Of a DNA stretch of 64,000 nucleotides, positions 6,170-15,905 are shown piece by piece. The notes below the pieces were generated by a model. The model did not search any database, had not been told where the DNA came from, and worked only from the letters and a program-made list of their open reading frames with translations. Source of the DNA: Providencia alcalifaciens DSM 30120 (GTDB taxonomy: Bacteria; Pseudomonadota; Gammaproteobacteria; Enterobacterales; Enterobacteriaceae); NCBI RefSeq assembly GCF_000173415.1, contig NZ_ABXW01000053.1, forward strand, positions 283,743 through 347,742, in the 5' to 3' direction. Every line of letters begins with the position of its first letter. Position 1 is the stretch's first letter. The translations under genes and the position numbers were made by a program.

Positions 6170-7792
6170 TTAATGCTTAATAATATAGAAGCTATGGCTG
6201 TATGCCACATCCTCTGGATTTTCAATCGGATAACCTTTCAACCACGGCTTAATCAACCGTGCATTCGTGTATTGGTAGATTGGCGCAATTGGCGCTTCTT
6301 TAGCAATAATCGCTTCTGCTTGATTATAATAGGCATTACGTTGAGCATCATTGGTTTCAATACTTGCTGACGTCATTAATGCATCATATTGCGAGCTATT
6401 AAACTTAGGAATATTGCCATTATGTTGAGATGTCAGGAGCGATAAAAAAGTCGATGGCTCATTAAAATCCCCAATCCACGATGCGCGGATCACATCAAAG
6501 TTTCCGGTGTTACGGCTATCAATGTAGGTTTTCCACTCTTGGTTCACTAACTTAACCTGAACCCCTAGCTTCTTCTTCCACATAGAAGCAATCGCAATCG
6601 CAATTTTTTGGTGGTTTTCCGAACTATTATAAAGCAATGTCAATTCCAAAGGGTGAGCTTCACTATACCCTGCTTGTTGTAACAATATTTTAGCTTGTTG
6701 ATCCAACTCTTTTTGCTTATGTGACTGATACAGTCCTTTCTGGGGCTTGAAACCTGCGGTGACATCAGGTGTAAAATGATAAGCGGGTTTCTCACCAGTG
6801 CCTAATACTTTGCTGGCAATCAGTTGTCGGTCAATCGTCATAGATAATGCCTGACGGACTCTCACATCATTTGTCGGTGCTCGCTGAGTATTGAATGCGT
6901 AATAGTAGGTACCTAATTGGTCAGGCGTAAAAACTTCATTCGGAATATCTTGTAATAATTTTTGATAACGCTGTTTCGGGAAGGATTCAGTAATATCTAA
7001 ATCACCCGCCAAATAGCGATTGGTTGCATGAGACTCTTGGTTAATCGGAACAAAGGTGACCTTTGTGATAACGGTATTTTTATGATCCCAATAATGCGGA
7101 TTTGGGGTTAGTACGATTTTTTCATTCACAACGCGATCATTCAGTTTAAATGCACCGTTTCCAACCAAATTTCCCACTTTTATCCAATCTGCGCCATATT
7201 GTTCAACGGTTCCACGATGGACAGGAAACAGGCTAAAGTTAGCAGTTAATGAAGGAAAATAAGGAACTGGCTTATTTAAGACAATTTTCAATGTGTGCTT
7301 ATCTACTGCTTCTACTCCTAATTGCTCTGGAGGAAGCTTTCCATCAATAATATCTTGCGCATTATTAATACCAGCCAGTGCAGCAAACCAAGCAAATGGG
7401 GAAGTATTAGCGGGAGTCACTAAACGACGCCAGCTGTAAACAAAATCTTCGGCGGTAACGGGTTCACCATTCGACCACGCAGCATCAGGACGTAATTGAA
7501 AAATCCAAGTTCGGTTATCATTGGTATGCCAATTTAATGCCACTCCCGCGATTGGCTGACCGTGATTATCTTGATTAACAAGACCCTCAAATAAATCACG
7601 CATGACTTGAGCTTCTGTAAGGCCAACTGATTTAATTGGATCTAATGATGCGGGTTCATCTTTAAGATGGCGCACAACTTCTTGATTTTCTGCTAAAACA
7701 GTACCTGCGGGAATGGTCGCGCTGAGAGTAGATGTAGAAAGAAAAAGTGACGAAATGAATACAGCTAAAGAGGTCAATGAACGTTTATGCAT
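6170..7792 (-). CDS. mppA: Periplasmic murein tripeptide-binding protein MppA
   Basis: MppA binds L-Ala-gamma-D-Glu-mDAP in the periplasm and feeds it to the Opp permease for cell-wall recycling. The 540-residue protein has a signal peptide of about 24 residues and an SBP_bac_5 fold. Phrases DEPASLDPIKSVGLTEAQV, FAWFAALAGINNAQ and the C-terminal run YTNARLIKPWLKGYPI correspond closely to E. coli MppA (537 residues) rather than OppA. No opp permease genes are adjacent, as in E. coli. Confidence 0.93.
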   Translation of the reverse strand: MHKRSLTSLAVFISSLFLSTSTLSATIPAGTVLAENQEVVRHLKDEPASLDPIKSVGLTEAQVMRDLFEGLVNQDNHGQPIAGVALNWHTNDNRTWIFQLRPDAAWSNGEPVTAEDFVYSWRRLVTPANTSPFAWFAALAGINNAQDIIDGKLPPEQLGVEAVDKHTLKIVLNKPVPYFPSLTANFSLFPVHRGTVEQYGADWIKVGNLVGNGAFKLNDRVVNEKIVLTPNPHYWDHKNTVITKVTFVPINQESHATNRYLAGDLDITESFPKQRYQKLLQDIPNEVFTPDQLGTYYYAFNTQRAPTNDVRVRQALSMTIDRQLIASKVLGTGEKPAYHFTPDVTAGFKPQKGLYQSHKQKELDQQAKILLQQAGYSEAHPLELTLLYNSSENHQKIAIAIASMWKKKLGVQVKLVNQEWKTYIDSRNTGNFDVIRASWIGDFNEPSTFLSLLTSQHNGNIPKFNSSQYDALMTSASIETNDAQRNAYYNQAEAIIAKEAPIAPIYQYTNARLIKPWLKGYPIENPEDVAYSHSFYIIKH

Positions 7793-8253
7793 ATTATTAT
7801 TTCTATCTATTAATCAAAAAGAAGGTAACTCAACAGTAAAAACCATTGAGCTTTGATGAATTCATCCATTAAAAACCGCTAAATTCATATTTAGTAAGTC
7901 AACGCTCTCCCAATGATATCCAGTAAACCATTGACTTGATTATCGGTTTAAAATTAGCTTTCGCCTCATCATATAACAAGTAAAACACGGCACAAAGCGC
8001 TCTTTTTATCCCATTGAATATGGTATTTTAGGATGATACATAATAAAAAACATAAACTCTTAATAGAGCTTATTAATTGTATACTGCGGCGTCACCTTCT
8101 TGTTTATCATACTGAGAAGCTGACAATGCAATTGGTCAATAATAGAATGTAAAAACAACAGTTCAGAGCGTGAAATTACGTAATTTTTTGATTATAAATA
8201 TTACTTTCTCATTTCATCCTCTGCAGCTCAACCTATAAACGGGAGAAAAACGA
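7793..8253. other. Divergent promoter region mppA/tpx
   Basis: About 460 bases that must contain promoters for both genes. A perfect 14-base palindrome AAATTACGTAATTT lies at 8173-8186, next to TATAAA at 8193-8198, a possible tpx -10 box. TATACT at 8080-8085 is another -10-like hexamer without a good partner. No ORF or RNA gene recognised. Confidence 0.4.
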
Positions 8254-8754
8254 ATGTCACAGACAGTTAAACTCAAAGGCAACAGCATTTCACTTGCAGG
8301 TACATTTTTACAGGCAGGTTCACAAGCGAAACCTTTCACTTTAGTCGCTAAGGATTTAAGCGAAGCAACTTTAGAAACGTATAAAGGTAAACGCAAAATT
8401 CTGAATATTTTTCCAAGTGTAGATACCGGTGTTTGCGCTGCCTCTGTACGAAAATTTAATCAACTAGCAAGTGGTTTAGATAACACCGTTGTTTTATGTA
8501 TTTCTGCTGACTTACCTTTCGCACAAGCTCGCTTTTGTGGTGCTGAGGGTTTAGACAACGTCGTTACATTATCTGCATTCCGTAGCGATTTCGCAGCAGA
8601 TTACGGTGTTGAGATGACAACAGGACCATTAAAAGGCTTAACTGCACGTTCTGTCGTGGTATTAGATGAGAATGACAAAGTCATTTACAGCCAGCTAGTT
8701 CCTGAAATTACCGAAGAACCTGATTATGACAACGCGCTAAATAGCCTGAAATAA
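8254..8754 (+). CDS. tpx: Lipid hydroperoxide/thiol peroxidase Tpx
   Basis: Tpx is an atypical 2-Cys peroxiredoxin that reduces peroxides with thioredoxin. The 166-residue protein has the peroxidatic Cys61 in [12 protein letters not shown] and the resolving Cys95 in ARFCGAEGL, plus the Cys82 found in the E. coli enzyme. A terminator follows. The next recognised gene beyond two small genes is tyrR, as in the E. coli tpx-tyrR neighbourhood. Confidence 0.97.
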   Translation: MSQTVKLKGNSISLAGTFLQAGSQAKPFTLVAKDLSEATLETYKGKRKILNIFPSVDTGVCAASVRKFNQLASGLDNTVVLCISADLPFAQARFCGAEGLDNVVTLSAFRSDFAADYGVEMTTGPLKGLTARSVVVLDENDKVIYSQLVPEITEEPDYDNALNSLK

Positions 8755-8769
8755 TCTCAATTTATGCTG

Positions 8770-8810
8770 GACCACAATCACCGATACTTTCAGTGATTGT
8801 GGTCTTTTTT
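8770..8810 (+). terminator. Terminator of tpx
   Basis: Perfect 12-bp stem GACCACAATCAC (8770-8781) / GTGATTGTGGTC (8793-8804), then six Ts. Confidence 0.9.
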
Positions 8811-8877
8811 ATCGACAGGTATTTACGAATAATGTTGACGGGTAGCATTGACGTTTACGAGGTTTACGCAGCACGTT

Positions 8878-9252
8878 TTAATCAACATGAGCCCAAAATA
8901 GCCGTTTGTGATTTTTCGCGTTAACGACATTAGTAAAAATCATGTTTTCCTTCATCATACTCACTAATGAGTGTGACAGAGTACTTAATACTCGCTGTGC
9001 TTGCTCTTGTGTAACAGGGCAACAAGAAGTGAGAATATCAATAATCAAATCCCGTGGTTTATCCCCATTTTTCACTAGTGCTTCCCACGTAAAACGGGTC
9101 TTTTTGGCTAAATAATTTGCCGCTGCCTTATTCATTAAATAAAGTTCTGCCGCAGCATTGGCTGATTCAAACATATCACCTTGATAGTGACTCTTAGACA
9201 TATACTCACGTAGCTTGAAATTGACAATAAAATTAATAGTGAATTGTTCCAT
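8878..9252 (-). CDS. Hypothetical protein, 124 residues
   Basis: I do not recognise the family. The protein is soluble-looking, has no signal peptide and contains a Cys pair in TSCCPVTQEQ. The start at 9252 is backed by AAGGAG seven bases upstream. An internal Met (MSKSHYQG) is a less likely start. It lies convergent to tpx and downstream of another unknown gene. Base composition looks like its neighbours. Confidence 0.65.
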   Translation of the reverse strand: MEQFTINFIVNFKLREYMSKSHYQGDMFESANAAAELYLMNKAAANYLAKKTRFTWEALVKNGDKPRDLIIDILTSCCPVTQEQAQRVLSTLSHSLVSMMKENMIFTNVVNAKNHKRLFWAHVD

Positions 9253-9445
9253 TGCAACTCCTTGAAGGTATAAAACCAGCGTTGCTATTATTCATAATCA
9301 ATGCACAACTTAAGCATTTATTTATCATTAACTGAGAAAGTAAAATGGCGTTCACCATTTTTATAGCAGAAAAAATCACCAGCACGCAATGATCAAAGCA
9401 TCGCTTTTTAGGTAAAGAACATGAAAATTTGGGTTAATCGAGTTA

Positions 9446-9485
9446 GCTCACTAAATTATTTGCGCTTATGTTTAATTTAGTGAGC
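9446..9485. repeat. 13-bp perfect inverted repeat
   Basis: GCTCACTAAATTA (9446-9458) and TAATTTAGTGAGC (9473-9485) around a 14-base centre. Neither strand has a strong T-run after it. It lies 40 bases after the stop of the secreted-protein gene and may be a weak terminator or an operator. Confidence 0.6.
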
Positions 9486-9525
9486 GTTTTCATTGGATGG
9501 GCTTTACAAGTTGGGAGCGGTGCCA

Positions 9526-9954
9526 CTAATCTGGAAAGTACCGTATTTCAAGCAAAGTGTCTTTCTTGTCTTGAATAAACTGGAGATAGGTTTCTCCTCC
9601 TGAAAAACTTTGCTCAATTTCTAATTTATTCTCACCACTCCAACGGTAAATAATCGACAGGCAATTATCATCAGAGCAAATCACTTCCTTGTTTTTATTG
9701 GGTTCTAATTTCGCCTCTAAAAACTGTTTATCCTCACCGAGCAAGTCACGATATTCTTGATAAGCGCTAAGCAATGAACGATCAGAAAAATGGCACTGAG
9801 TTAACGCACCATTTTCATACACGTCATCCATTGTTTGTACTGCATTTTTGCAAAGTTTATCAATCAATTTATTGTTTGGTTTTTCTTGTGCGAAGCTGTT
9901 GACGCTCACGCTCATTAATATGCCGATCACACTCAATTTTAAAATATTCTTCAT
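9526..9954 (-). CDS. Small secreted protein of unknown function
   Basis: Start set at ATG 9954 because it begins a clear signal peptide (MKNILKLSVIGILMSVSV, cleavage after SFA). A longer frame to 9990 would run into tyrR. The mature part is about 120 residues with four Cys (about C34, C54, and the SDDNC pair), suggesting disulfides in the periplasm. It begins only 4 bases after the tyrR stop, so translation may be coupled. I do not recognise a family. Confidence 0.7.
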   Translation of the reverse strand: MKNILKLSVIGILMSVSVNSFAQEKPNNKLIDKLCKNAVQTMDDVYENGALTQCHFSDRSLLSAYQEYRDLLGEDKQFLEAKLEPNKNKEVICSDDNCLSIIYRWSGENKLEIEQSFSGGETYLQFIQDKKDTLLEIRYFPD

Positions 9955-9958
9955 CGCG

Positions 9959-11524
9959 TTAGTCTTGCTCTTTCTTAGTGCTGAGACCATATTCTCTCAA
10001 TTTATTTGCAATCGCAGTATGAGAAATATCTAAACGTTTTGCCAATTTTCTTGTGCTCGGATAATCACGATATAGTCTTGCTAATACAGATGCTTCATAA
10101 CGTTTGGTAATATCATCCAGCGAGCCATTTAATGTATCTAAAGCAATCGCAGGTGCATTAACTGCATCCGGTAATTGAACATCGCCCACATCCAGAATAT
10201 CGCCATTGAATTGCGATAACCCTTGATATAATGCATTCCTCAATTGTCTAACATTGCCTGGCCAGTAATAAGAATTCAGTGATTCAATTAATGCTGGTGA
10301 AATTTTAGGTTCAGCAATATGTAATTCTTTAGCAAAGTTAGCCACAAACATTTTAGTGAGCGGTTTAATATCTTCACTGCGCTCTCTTAATGGTGGAATA
10401 GTCAATGTCAGTACATTCAGGCGATAATAGAGATCTTCACGGAATTTTTTCTGTTCGACTAATTCGGGTAAGTTTTTCTGTGTCGCACAGATCACTCGCA
10501 CATTTACCTTAACTTCATGCTCCTCACCGACACGTCGGAATGTGCCATCATTCAGGAAACGTAGCAGCTTGATTTGCATTTGAGGCGACATCTCGGCAAT
10601 TTCATCCAGTAAGACAGTTCCACCGTTTGCCTGCTCAAAAAAGCCTTTTTTCCCTTCAATAGCATTTGGATAGGCACCCGCAGCATATCCAAATAACTCA
10701 CTTTCGACGACATCATCTGGCAACGATGCACAATTTAATCCTAAAAATGGCGCATTGCCGCGAGCACTGTGTAAATGGCACGCTTTTGCCAAAATATCTT
10801 TACCTGTTCCCGTTTCACCGACTAACAAAAGTGGCTCATCAAGCATTGCAACACGTTTGGCTCGCTCGATCACTTGAACCATAGCAGGGCTAACCGCAAC
10901 AATTTGGTTAAATCCACGGTTATCCACATCAACTTCTGTCGCTTGCTTACGCTGATTTTCCAATATAGCGACCGATTTGAGGAGAATAACTGCGCCTGTG
11001 CAGTGAAATTTTCCGTCTTCATCCGCTAGAATGATTGGTGTGACCTGCATTAAATAGTCACTTCCTTTTACAGAGACTCGCTCGGTATAAGGCTCAGGTG
11101 ACTCCCGCTCAAACCAACGATGTAGCCCATGATTAGGAATTAACTGCGAAAAAGATTTTTGTTTGATTTTGGTTTCATCAACCCCAAATAACTGCAAACT
11201 CATTGGGTTAATCAATTCGATATTCAGCTTATTATCAATGGATAATACAGCTTCAGGGAATGAGTTAAGCAATGCCCAAACAGCTCTATGCTCACGCTCT
11301 GATGGCATAAAGTAGATACGACGTACATCAATCACTCCATTAATACGGCGGATCTCTGCCATTAACGTGCTAAAAACCTGAAAATCGACAGGTGCAAAAT
11401 TCAGATAAATTCGACGTTGAGCTGAAATTTCGATACCTTTTAAGTCAATGTTTTGTAGGACTAAAAGATCAAGTAATTCACGCGTTAAACCGATACGGTC
11501 TTGGCAGGTCACTTCGAGGCGCAT
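9959..11524 (-). CDS. tyrR: Aromatic amino acid regulator TyrR
   Basis: TyrR controls synthesis and transport of aromatic amino acids in response to Tyr, Phe and Trp. The 521-residue protein has an N-terminal ACT domain (MRLEVTCQDRIGLTRELLDLL begins it), a PAS domain, an AAA+ domain with Walker A GETGTGKD (236-243), and a C-terminal HTH (TRKLAKRLDISHTAIANKL). Start 11524 gives the usual N-terminus and has AGAAGG upstream. The loop where sigma54 activators carry GAFTGA reads GAYPNA (283-288); E. coli TyrR lacks these residues altogether. A TyrR-box-like site lies 70 bases upstream, suggesting autoregulation. Confidence 0.96.
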   Translation of the reverse strand: MRLEVTCQDRIGLTRELLDLLVLQNIDLKGIEISAQRRIYLNFAPVDFQVFSTLMAEIRRINGVIDVRRIYFMPSEREHRAVWALLNSFPEAVLSIDNKLNIELINPMSLQLFGVDETKIKQKSFSQLIPNHGLHRWFERESPEPYTERVSVKGSDYLMQVTPIILADEDGKFHCTGAVILLKSVAILENQRKQATEVDVDNRGFNQIVAVSPAMVQVIERAKRVAMLDEPLLLVGETGTGKDILAKACHLHSARGNAPFLGLNCASLPDDVVESELFGYAAGAYPNAIEGKKGFFEQANGGTVLLDEIAEMSPQMQIKLLRFLNDGTFRRVGEEHEVKVNVRVICATQKNLPELVEQKKFREDLYYRLNVLTLTIPPLRERSEDIKPLTKMFVANFAKELHIAEPKISPALIESLNSYYWPGNVRQLRNALYQGLSQFNGDILDVGDVQLPDAVNAPAIALDTLNGSLDDITKRYEASVLARLYRDYPSTRKLAKRLDISHTAIANKLREYGLSTKKEQD

Positions 11525-11594
11525 GATGAAACCTTCTGTAGAGAACATAATTCTTGATATTTTAGCGTTAATTAGGTCAGTAATACAGTATTCG

Positions 11595-11612
11595 TGTCAC
11601 ATATTGTTGACA
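11595..11612 (-). promoter_or_regulatory. Putative TyrR box upstream of tyrR
   Basis: TGTCAACAATATGTGACA on the minus strand has the dyad TGT(A/C)AA-N6-(T/G)T(T/G)ACA and the G-N14-C spacing that defines TyrR boxes. E. coli tyrR is autoregulated, so the location is sensible. Confidence 0.45.
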
Positions 11613-11707
11613 CCCATCTAGTTTCTAAGAAATATCAGTCCGAGTTTTTTCTTAGACAGCAGGGTTGTTGATTAAACAAACAGGAAAAGTCTCTTTTAGA
11701 GGGGATA

Positions 11708-11742
11708 GGCAGGATGTGATTAAACTGTCAACTCATCCTGCC
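11708..11742 (-). terminator. Hairpin after ycjF
   Basis: Perfect 9-bp stem GGCAGGATG (11708-11716) / CATCCTGCC (11734-11742), 16 bases past the ycjF stop. There is no strong T-run, so termination is uncertain. Confidence 0.5.
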
Positions 11743-11757
11743 AGCTATATTTACAGC

Positions 11758-12813
11758 TTATGAATTATCTTTCTTTGTGGGGATCGCGTTTTTCAACTGC
11801 CCAATTAATTGGCGGCGGAAATCGCCTAATCTTGGCTTATCGCCTATCCATGGTAATGGACGACATAGCTCCATCGCCTTGATACCAAGTCTAGCCGTCA
11901 GTAACCCAGCCCCTATTCCTTGTGCCGCTCGAGTCGAGAGCCGCGCGGTAATATCCTGAGACAGCCAGTCCATACCCACTTCACGAATAAGTTCGGATGC
12001 ACCTGCAAATGCAATATTAATCAGTACCATACGAAATAAACGAATTCGGCTATAATACCCAAGTTCAATACCATAAATTGCCGCAATGCGATTAATTAAA
12101 CGAATATTGCGCCATGCAATAAATGCCATGTCCACAATCGCCAATGGACTGACTGCAATCATTAATGCAGATTCTGCCGATGAACGGCTAATCTCTTTGC
12201 GTGCTTGTTCATCCAAAATTGGCTGCACTAATTTACTATATAGCTCAATCACTTCCCTATCGTTATGGGAGTCATGAACGGTTGCTTGCCAACTCTGAAT
12301 GGCGGGATGCTGCATCGGTAATGCGGATTGCTTGGCTAGCTTCTCACAAAATGCCTTACCCTGCCCCATTCCATGGCTATGAAGCAATTCCCGTGCATAA
12401 TCTCGCTCTTGAGCTCTCTCCCTGAGTCGATATAAACGTCTCCATTCACCAACCACAGAGCCAACACCAGCCACGACAATCAGTCCGCCCGCAGCAGCCG
12501 TTCCAAGTGCAGTCCAATCTTGGGTAATCCATGATTGGTGGATCCAAATACCTAATTGAGCAACAACGCTTACGCCAAAAATACCCGCTGCAGTCCCAAC
12601 CAGTTTTCGCCAAAAACTGCGCTTAGGTTTGAGTGCGTCATTGATCAAGCTTTCAACTTCACCGTCTTGGCTATCTTGCTCTTCCTGTATATCGACTGGA
12701 ATAAATTTTTCAAATGCACTTTCATCAAAAGTTTGCGCTTGTTTTAACGACTCCATAGCAGGTTTACCTGCTTTATCTGCAAAATCCACACGTTGTTTTA
12801 GAGGTTCACTCAT
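11758..12813 (-). CDS. ycjF: DUF697 inner membrane protein YcjF
   Basis: Protein of 351 residues matching YcjF (353 in E. coli): an acidic N-terminal tail, two adjacent hydrophobic segments at about 70-125 (including [20 protein letters not shown]), and the C-terminal DUF697 domain ([25 protein letters not shown] begins it). It overlaps the ycjX stop by 4 bases, so the two are translationally coupled. In E. coli these genes belong to the PspF regulon. Exact function is unknown. Confidence 0.95.
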   Translation of the reverse strand: MSEPLKQRVDFADKAGKPAMESLKQAQTFDESAFEKFIPVDIQEEQDSQDGEVESLINDALKPKRSFWRKLVGTAAGIFGVSVVAQLGIWIHQSWITQDWTALGTAAAGGLIVVAGVGSVVGEWRRLYRLRERAQERDYARELLHSHGMGQGKAFCEKLAKQSALPMQHPAIQSWQATVHDSHNDREVIELYSKLVQPILDEQARKEISRSSAESALMIAVSPLAIVDMAFIAWRNIRLINRIAAIYGIELGYYSRIRLFRMVLINIAFAGASELIREVGMDWLSQDITARLSTRAAQGIGAGLLTARLGIKAMELCRPLPWIGDKPRLGDFRRQLIGQLKNAIPTKKDNS

Positions 12814-14207
12814 TTCAGTTTATCTCCTAACAAAAATTCCAGCGCACTGTCCATTCGGATATGAGGCAAAGGTTGGTCTAACGGCGTTGGACGAGGGCGG
12901 AAATTTTCAAATTGGAAGCCCTGCTGTTGCCAGAACTGTTCATTTGGCAAACGCTTAGGCACATCTCCTGGGTAGAAAGTCAGTGGCTGACCATCACTAA
13001 GACGTTCGCCTTTCAACGCCGGTAATTTTTCGCCTTTATAATCGACAATACCGCTTTCCGTTGCTTGAATTGACGCAAGCCCAACACAATCCATGCTGAT
13101 ACCTTCAAATGCTGCATTTTGCCATGCATCTTGGACTAGTTGTTGTAATAACGAGACCAAATTAGCATGTTGGTCGGGTGTAACATGATCGGATTTACTG
13201 GCTGCAAATAGAAGCTTATCAATACATGGGGAAAACATCCGTCTAAGTAATGTGCGTTTTCCATAATGGAAGCTGCGCATTAACTGTGTTAACGCCATCC
13301 GCATATCATTGAATGCGTCTGCACCGCTATTTAGGGGCTGCAAACAATCCACCAGCACAATTTGACGATCAAAACGTTGAAAATGGTCTTTATAAAACCC
13401 TTTCACCACATGGTCACAATAGTATTGATAGCGGCGCTGCAACGCACCAATATTGGTGTGTTTATCCGCTTGCACTAACTGTTTTTCACCATATTTTTCA
13501 ATGTTTGGCCATGGGAAAAACTGTAATGCAGGTGCACCCGCGAGATCTCCCGGTAAGACAAACCGACCAGGTTGAATAAAGTGCTGCCCTTGACGCTTAC
13601 ATTCATGTAAATATGCAGTGTAAGCATCCGAAATTTCAGCTAACAAGTTCTCATCTACGGGCGCTAATGGGTCACATTTTTCGCAAAGCTGTAACCACTC
13701 ATTAGCGAGTTCAGCACGCTTGCCTTTCAGCAGCACCTTCATTTGGCTAGACCATGTTAAATAGTTCAGATCCAGCATAGGTAAATCCAGTAACCACTCT
13801 CCCGGATAATCTACAATCTCCAAATACAAGGAGGAGTTATCTACGAAATGACGAACAAATGAGTCATTTGAACGGTAATGCAGTTTTAAGCGAATTTCGC
13901 TGACACCTCGAGTTGGCGTGGGCCATTGAGGCGGATTCCCATACAGTGAGGCAATACCTTCATCATAAGCAAAACGAGGAATAGACATATCGCGCTGAGG
14001 GATACGTTTAACGCCTAAAATACGTTTGTCTCTTGCCGCAGAAAATAGCGGGAGACGCGCACCTGTCGTGGAATTAAGGAGTTGATTGACGAGAGAAGTG
14101 ATGAATGCAGTTTTGCCACTACGGCTTAGCCCCGTAACAGCAAGCCTTACATGGCGATCAACGCTACGGTTCATTAAGTCAGTTAATTCATTTTGTAGCC
14201 GTTTCAT
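12810..14207 (-). CDS. ycjX: DUF463 P-loop NTPase YcjX
   Basis: Protein of 465 residues, the E. coli length. It has a P-loop GLSRSGKT at residues 26-33 and a DxxG-like DYPGEW further on. YcjX is a predicted GTPase-like protein co-regulated with the psp genes; its biochemical role is not established. It lies 90 bases downstream of pspC with a hairpin between them, and overlaps ycjF. Confidence 0.95.
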   Translation of the reverse strand: MKRLQNELTDLMNRSVDRHVRLAVTGLSRSGKTAFITSLVNQLLNSTTGARLPLFSAARDKRILGVKRIPQRDMSIPRFAYDEGIASLYGNPPQWPTPTRGVSEIRLKLHYRSNDSFVRHFVDNSSLYLEIVDYPGEWLLDLPMLDLNYLTWSSQMKVLLKGKRAELANEWLQLCEKCDPLAPVDENLLAEISDAYTAYLHECKRQGQHFIQPGRFVLPGDLAGAPALQFFPWPNIEKYGEKQLVQADKHTNIGALQRRYQYYCDHVVKGFYKDHFQRFDRQIVLVDCLQPLNSGADAFNDMRMALTQLMRSFHYGKRTLLRRMFSPCIDKLLFAASKSDHVTPDQHANLVSLLQQLVQDAWQNAAFEGISMDCVGLASIQATESGIVDYKGEKLPALKGERLSDGQPLTFYPGDVPKRLPNEQFWQQQGFQFENFRPRPTPLDQPLPHIRMDSALEFLLGDKLK

Positions 14208-14242
14208 AGTGCTCCTAATTCTCGCTCTCCCAATAAAAATAT

Positions 14243-14276
14243 AATGGGAATACAGTTATTAAACTCTATTCCCATT
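14243..14276 (-). terminator. Hairpin after pspC
   Basis: Perfect 10-bp stem AATGGGAATA (14243-14252) / TATTCCCATT (14267-14276), with T-rich sequence after it on the minus strand. It probably gives partial termination between pspC and ycjX. Confidence 0.6.
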
Positions 14277-14296
14277 TATGTGATGGTGCAAATCTG

Positions 14297-14653
14297 TTAT
14301 AGGTGACGAAATTTACTGTTCACGGTATAAGTATCCGAGGTCACATAGCGTTCCATTTGACGCAACTTCATTTCTCCAGCTTGTAGCTGTGCATCAATTT
14401 GGTTTAATAGTGTCGTCACTTCAAGACCAATGTCTCGTTCACTGCGATAACCACTTGGCGCAGCTTCAACAAAAAAGCACATCACCACATACACAATTAA
14501 GGTCAATCCAAAGCTCATAAACAGGGCGAGTACTGCTAATGCTCTGACCAAAGCAACCGGTAACTCTAAATAGTCAGCGAGACCGGAACAAACACCACCA
14601 AAAACCCGTTTATCCGTTAAGCGATATAACTTACGGTTGCGTAGATTAGTCAT
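14297..14653 (-). CDS. pspC: Phage-shock protein C
   Basis: PspC is an inner-membrane protein that with PspB relieves inhibition of PspF by PspA during membrane stress. The 118-residue protein has the N-terminal PspC domain (KRVFGGVCSGLADYLELPVALVR), one or two membrane segments and the conserved C-terminus MERYVTSDTYTVNSKFRHL. The start is ATG 14653: it overlaps the pspB stop (TAATG) and has GGAGG upstream. A longer TTG start at 14668 is rejected. There is no pspD after it; E. coli has one. Confidence 0.96.
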   Translation of the reverse strand: MTNLRNRKLYRLTDKRVFGGVCSGLADYLELPVALVRALAVLALFMSFGLTLIVYVVMCFFVEAAPSGYRSERDIGLEVTTLLNQIDAQLQAGEMKLRQMERYVTSDTYTVNSKFRHL

Positions 14654-14883
14654 TATTTTTGCCTCCAATTTGGATGCTCGGCATCTAAAATATCTTCAAG
14701 CGTTTTAATACGTTGCTGCATACGAGATGACTGTTCAGCCAATTGCATTAAACGTTGCACTTCATTCTCAGTAAGCTGACTTCCCTGCCCGTTATTTTTC
14801 TTACCATAATGGAGCCACAACCAAATTGGCAGAACAAAAATGACAAAAATGATTAATACGAGAGACAATAAAACGTAGCCCAT
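14653..14883 (-). CDS. pspB: Phage-shock protein B
   Basis: Small inner-membrane regulator of 76 residues. It has an N-terminal membrane helix ending in LPIWLWLHYGKK and a C-terminal coiled region ending LDAEHPNWRQK, both hallmarks of PspB. ATG 14883 is preferred over GTG 14886 for its better spacing from AAGGAA. It shares one base with the pspC start. Confidence 0.96.
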   Translation of the reverse strand: MGYVLLSLVLIIFVIFVLPIWLWLHYGKKNNGQGSQLTENEVQRLMQLAEQSSRMQQRIKTLEDILDAEHPNWRQK

Positions 14884-14921
14884 CACATTTCCTTATTTAT
14901 GGTTATTTAGCCTAGCGCACT

Positions 14922-14940
14922 GGCGCAGAAATACTGCGCC
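14922..14940 (-). other. Hairpin between pspA and pspB
   Basis: Perfect 7-bp GC-rich stem GGCGCAG (14922-14928) / CTGCGCC (14934-14940) with a 5-base loop and no T-run. It follows the pspA stop and may protect the 3' end of pspA mRNA or weaken read-through, in line with PspA being made in excess over PspB and PspC. Confidence 0.6.
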
Positions 14941-14954
14941 TTGCGTGTTTAATA

Positions 14955-15620
14955 TTATTCGTCTTTGTTAATTTTAGCTTTAAGCGCGGCTAATTGTGCA
15001 CTAATTTCATCATCCGCTTTTAACTCAGCAAATTGCTGTTCTAAAGAGCGTTGTTTACCAATACCGTAGCTTTGCGCTTCGCCTTCCATATGGTCAATAC
15101 GGCGCTCAAACTGCTCAAAACGCGCCATCGCTTCATCCAGTTTACCACTATCTAACTGGCGACGAACATTGCGGCTTGATTGCGCAGCTTCTAAACGCAC
15201 TGTCATTGACTGCTGTTTTGCACGAGTTTCTTGCAATTTATTTTCTAATTCAGTGATTTCACCTTTTAAGCGAGTCAGTGTTTCATCAACAATAATCAGC
15301 TCATGTTTTAAGGTATCGACCATGGCGCTGACTTTTTGCTTTTCAATCAATGCCGCACGCGCTAAATCTTCTTTATCTTTAATGAGCGCTAATTCCGCTT
15401 TTTCTTGCCATTCAGCAATTTGCTTTTCACCCATTTCCACACGACGCTCTAAGCTTTTTTTCTCCGCTAACGTACGTGCTGATGTGGAGCGAATTTCCAC
15501 TAACATGTCTTCCATTTCCTGAATCATCAGGCGAATCATTTTCTGCGGATCTTCAGCTTTATCAAGCAGTGAAGCAATGTTGGCATTAATGATGTCGGCA
15601 AAACGTGAAAAAATACCCAT
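14955..15620 (-). CDS. pspA: Phage-shock protein A
   Basis: PspA is a peripheral membrane protein of the ESCRT-III/Vipp1 family that binds damaged inner membrane and also inhibits PspF. The 221-residue protein (222 in E. coli) begins with the amphipathic helix [20 protein letters not shown] and is helical coiled coil throughout. It is the first gene of pspABC. A sigma54 promoter sits about 150 bases upstream, between pspA and the divergent pspF. Confidence 0.98.
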   Translation of the reverse strand: MGIFSRFADIINANIASLLDKAEDPQKMIRLMIQEMEDMLVEIRSTSARTLAEKKSLERRVEMGEKQIAEWQEKAELALIKDKEDLARAALIEKQKVSAMVDTLKHELIIVDETLTRLKGEITELENKLQETRAKQQSMTVRLEAAQSSRNVRRQLDSGKLDEAMARFEQFERRIDHMEGEAQSYGIGKQRSLEQQFAELKADDEISAQLAALKAKINKDE

Positions 15621-15767
15621 AATTTATATCCTCTTGATGGATGTTATCTTTCTGTAGAGCCTCAACCCGATGTTGGCGTCCAACCAATACGTGATGCTCC
15701 ATGAATATAAAATTGAAATTATTAAACCGATAATTATTTCAATTTAAATCTTTTACAACTCTAAAAT

Positions 15768-15783
15768 AGCAAGCAGCGTGCCA
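15768..15783 (-). promoter_or_regulatory. Sigma54 promoter of pspA
   Basis: On the minus strand TGGCACGCTGCTTGCT, an essentially perfect match to TGGCACG-N4-TTGCW. The start site would fall near 15758. PspF-binding sites are expected between here and pspF; the AT-rich stretch 15784-15880 has room, but I could not define them. Confidence 0.92.
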
Positions 15784-15905
15784 ACTTTTCAATTATCAAA
15801 TAACATATTGAAAATAAACAAAAATAAAATTTTATTTTCTATTGATGACCATTTACACTATAGTTAAAAGCAGGTGAAATTAACCAACACTTGGTAAAAA
15901 AAACC

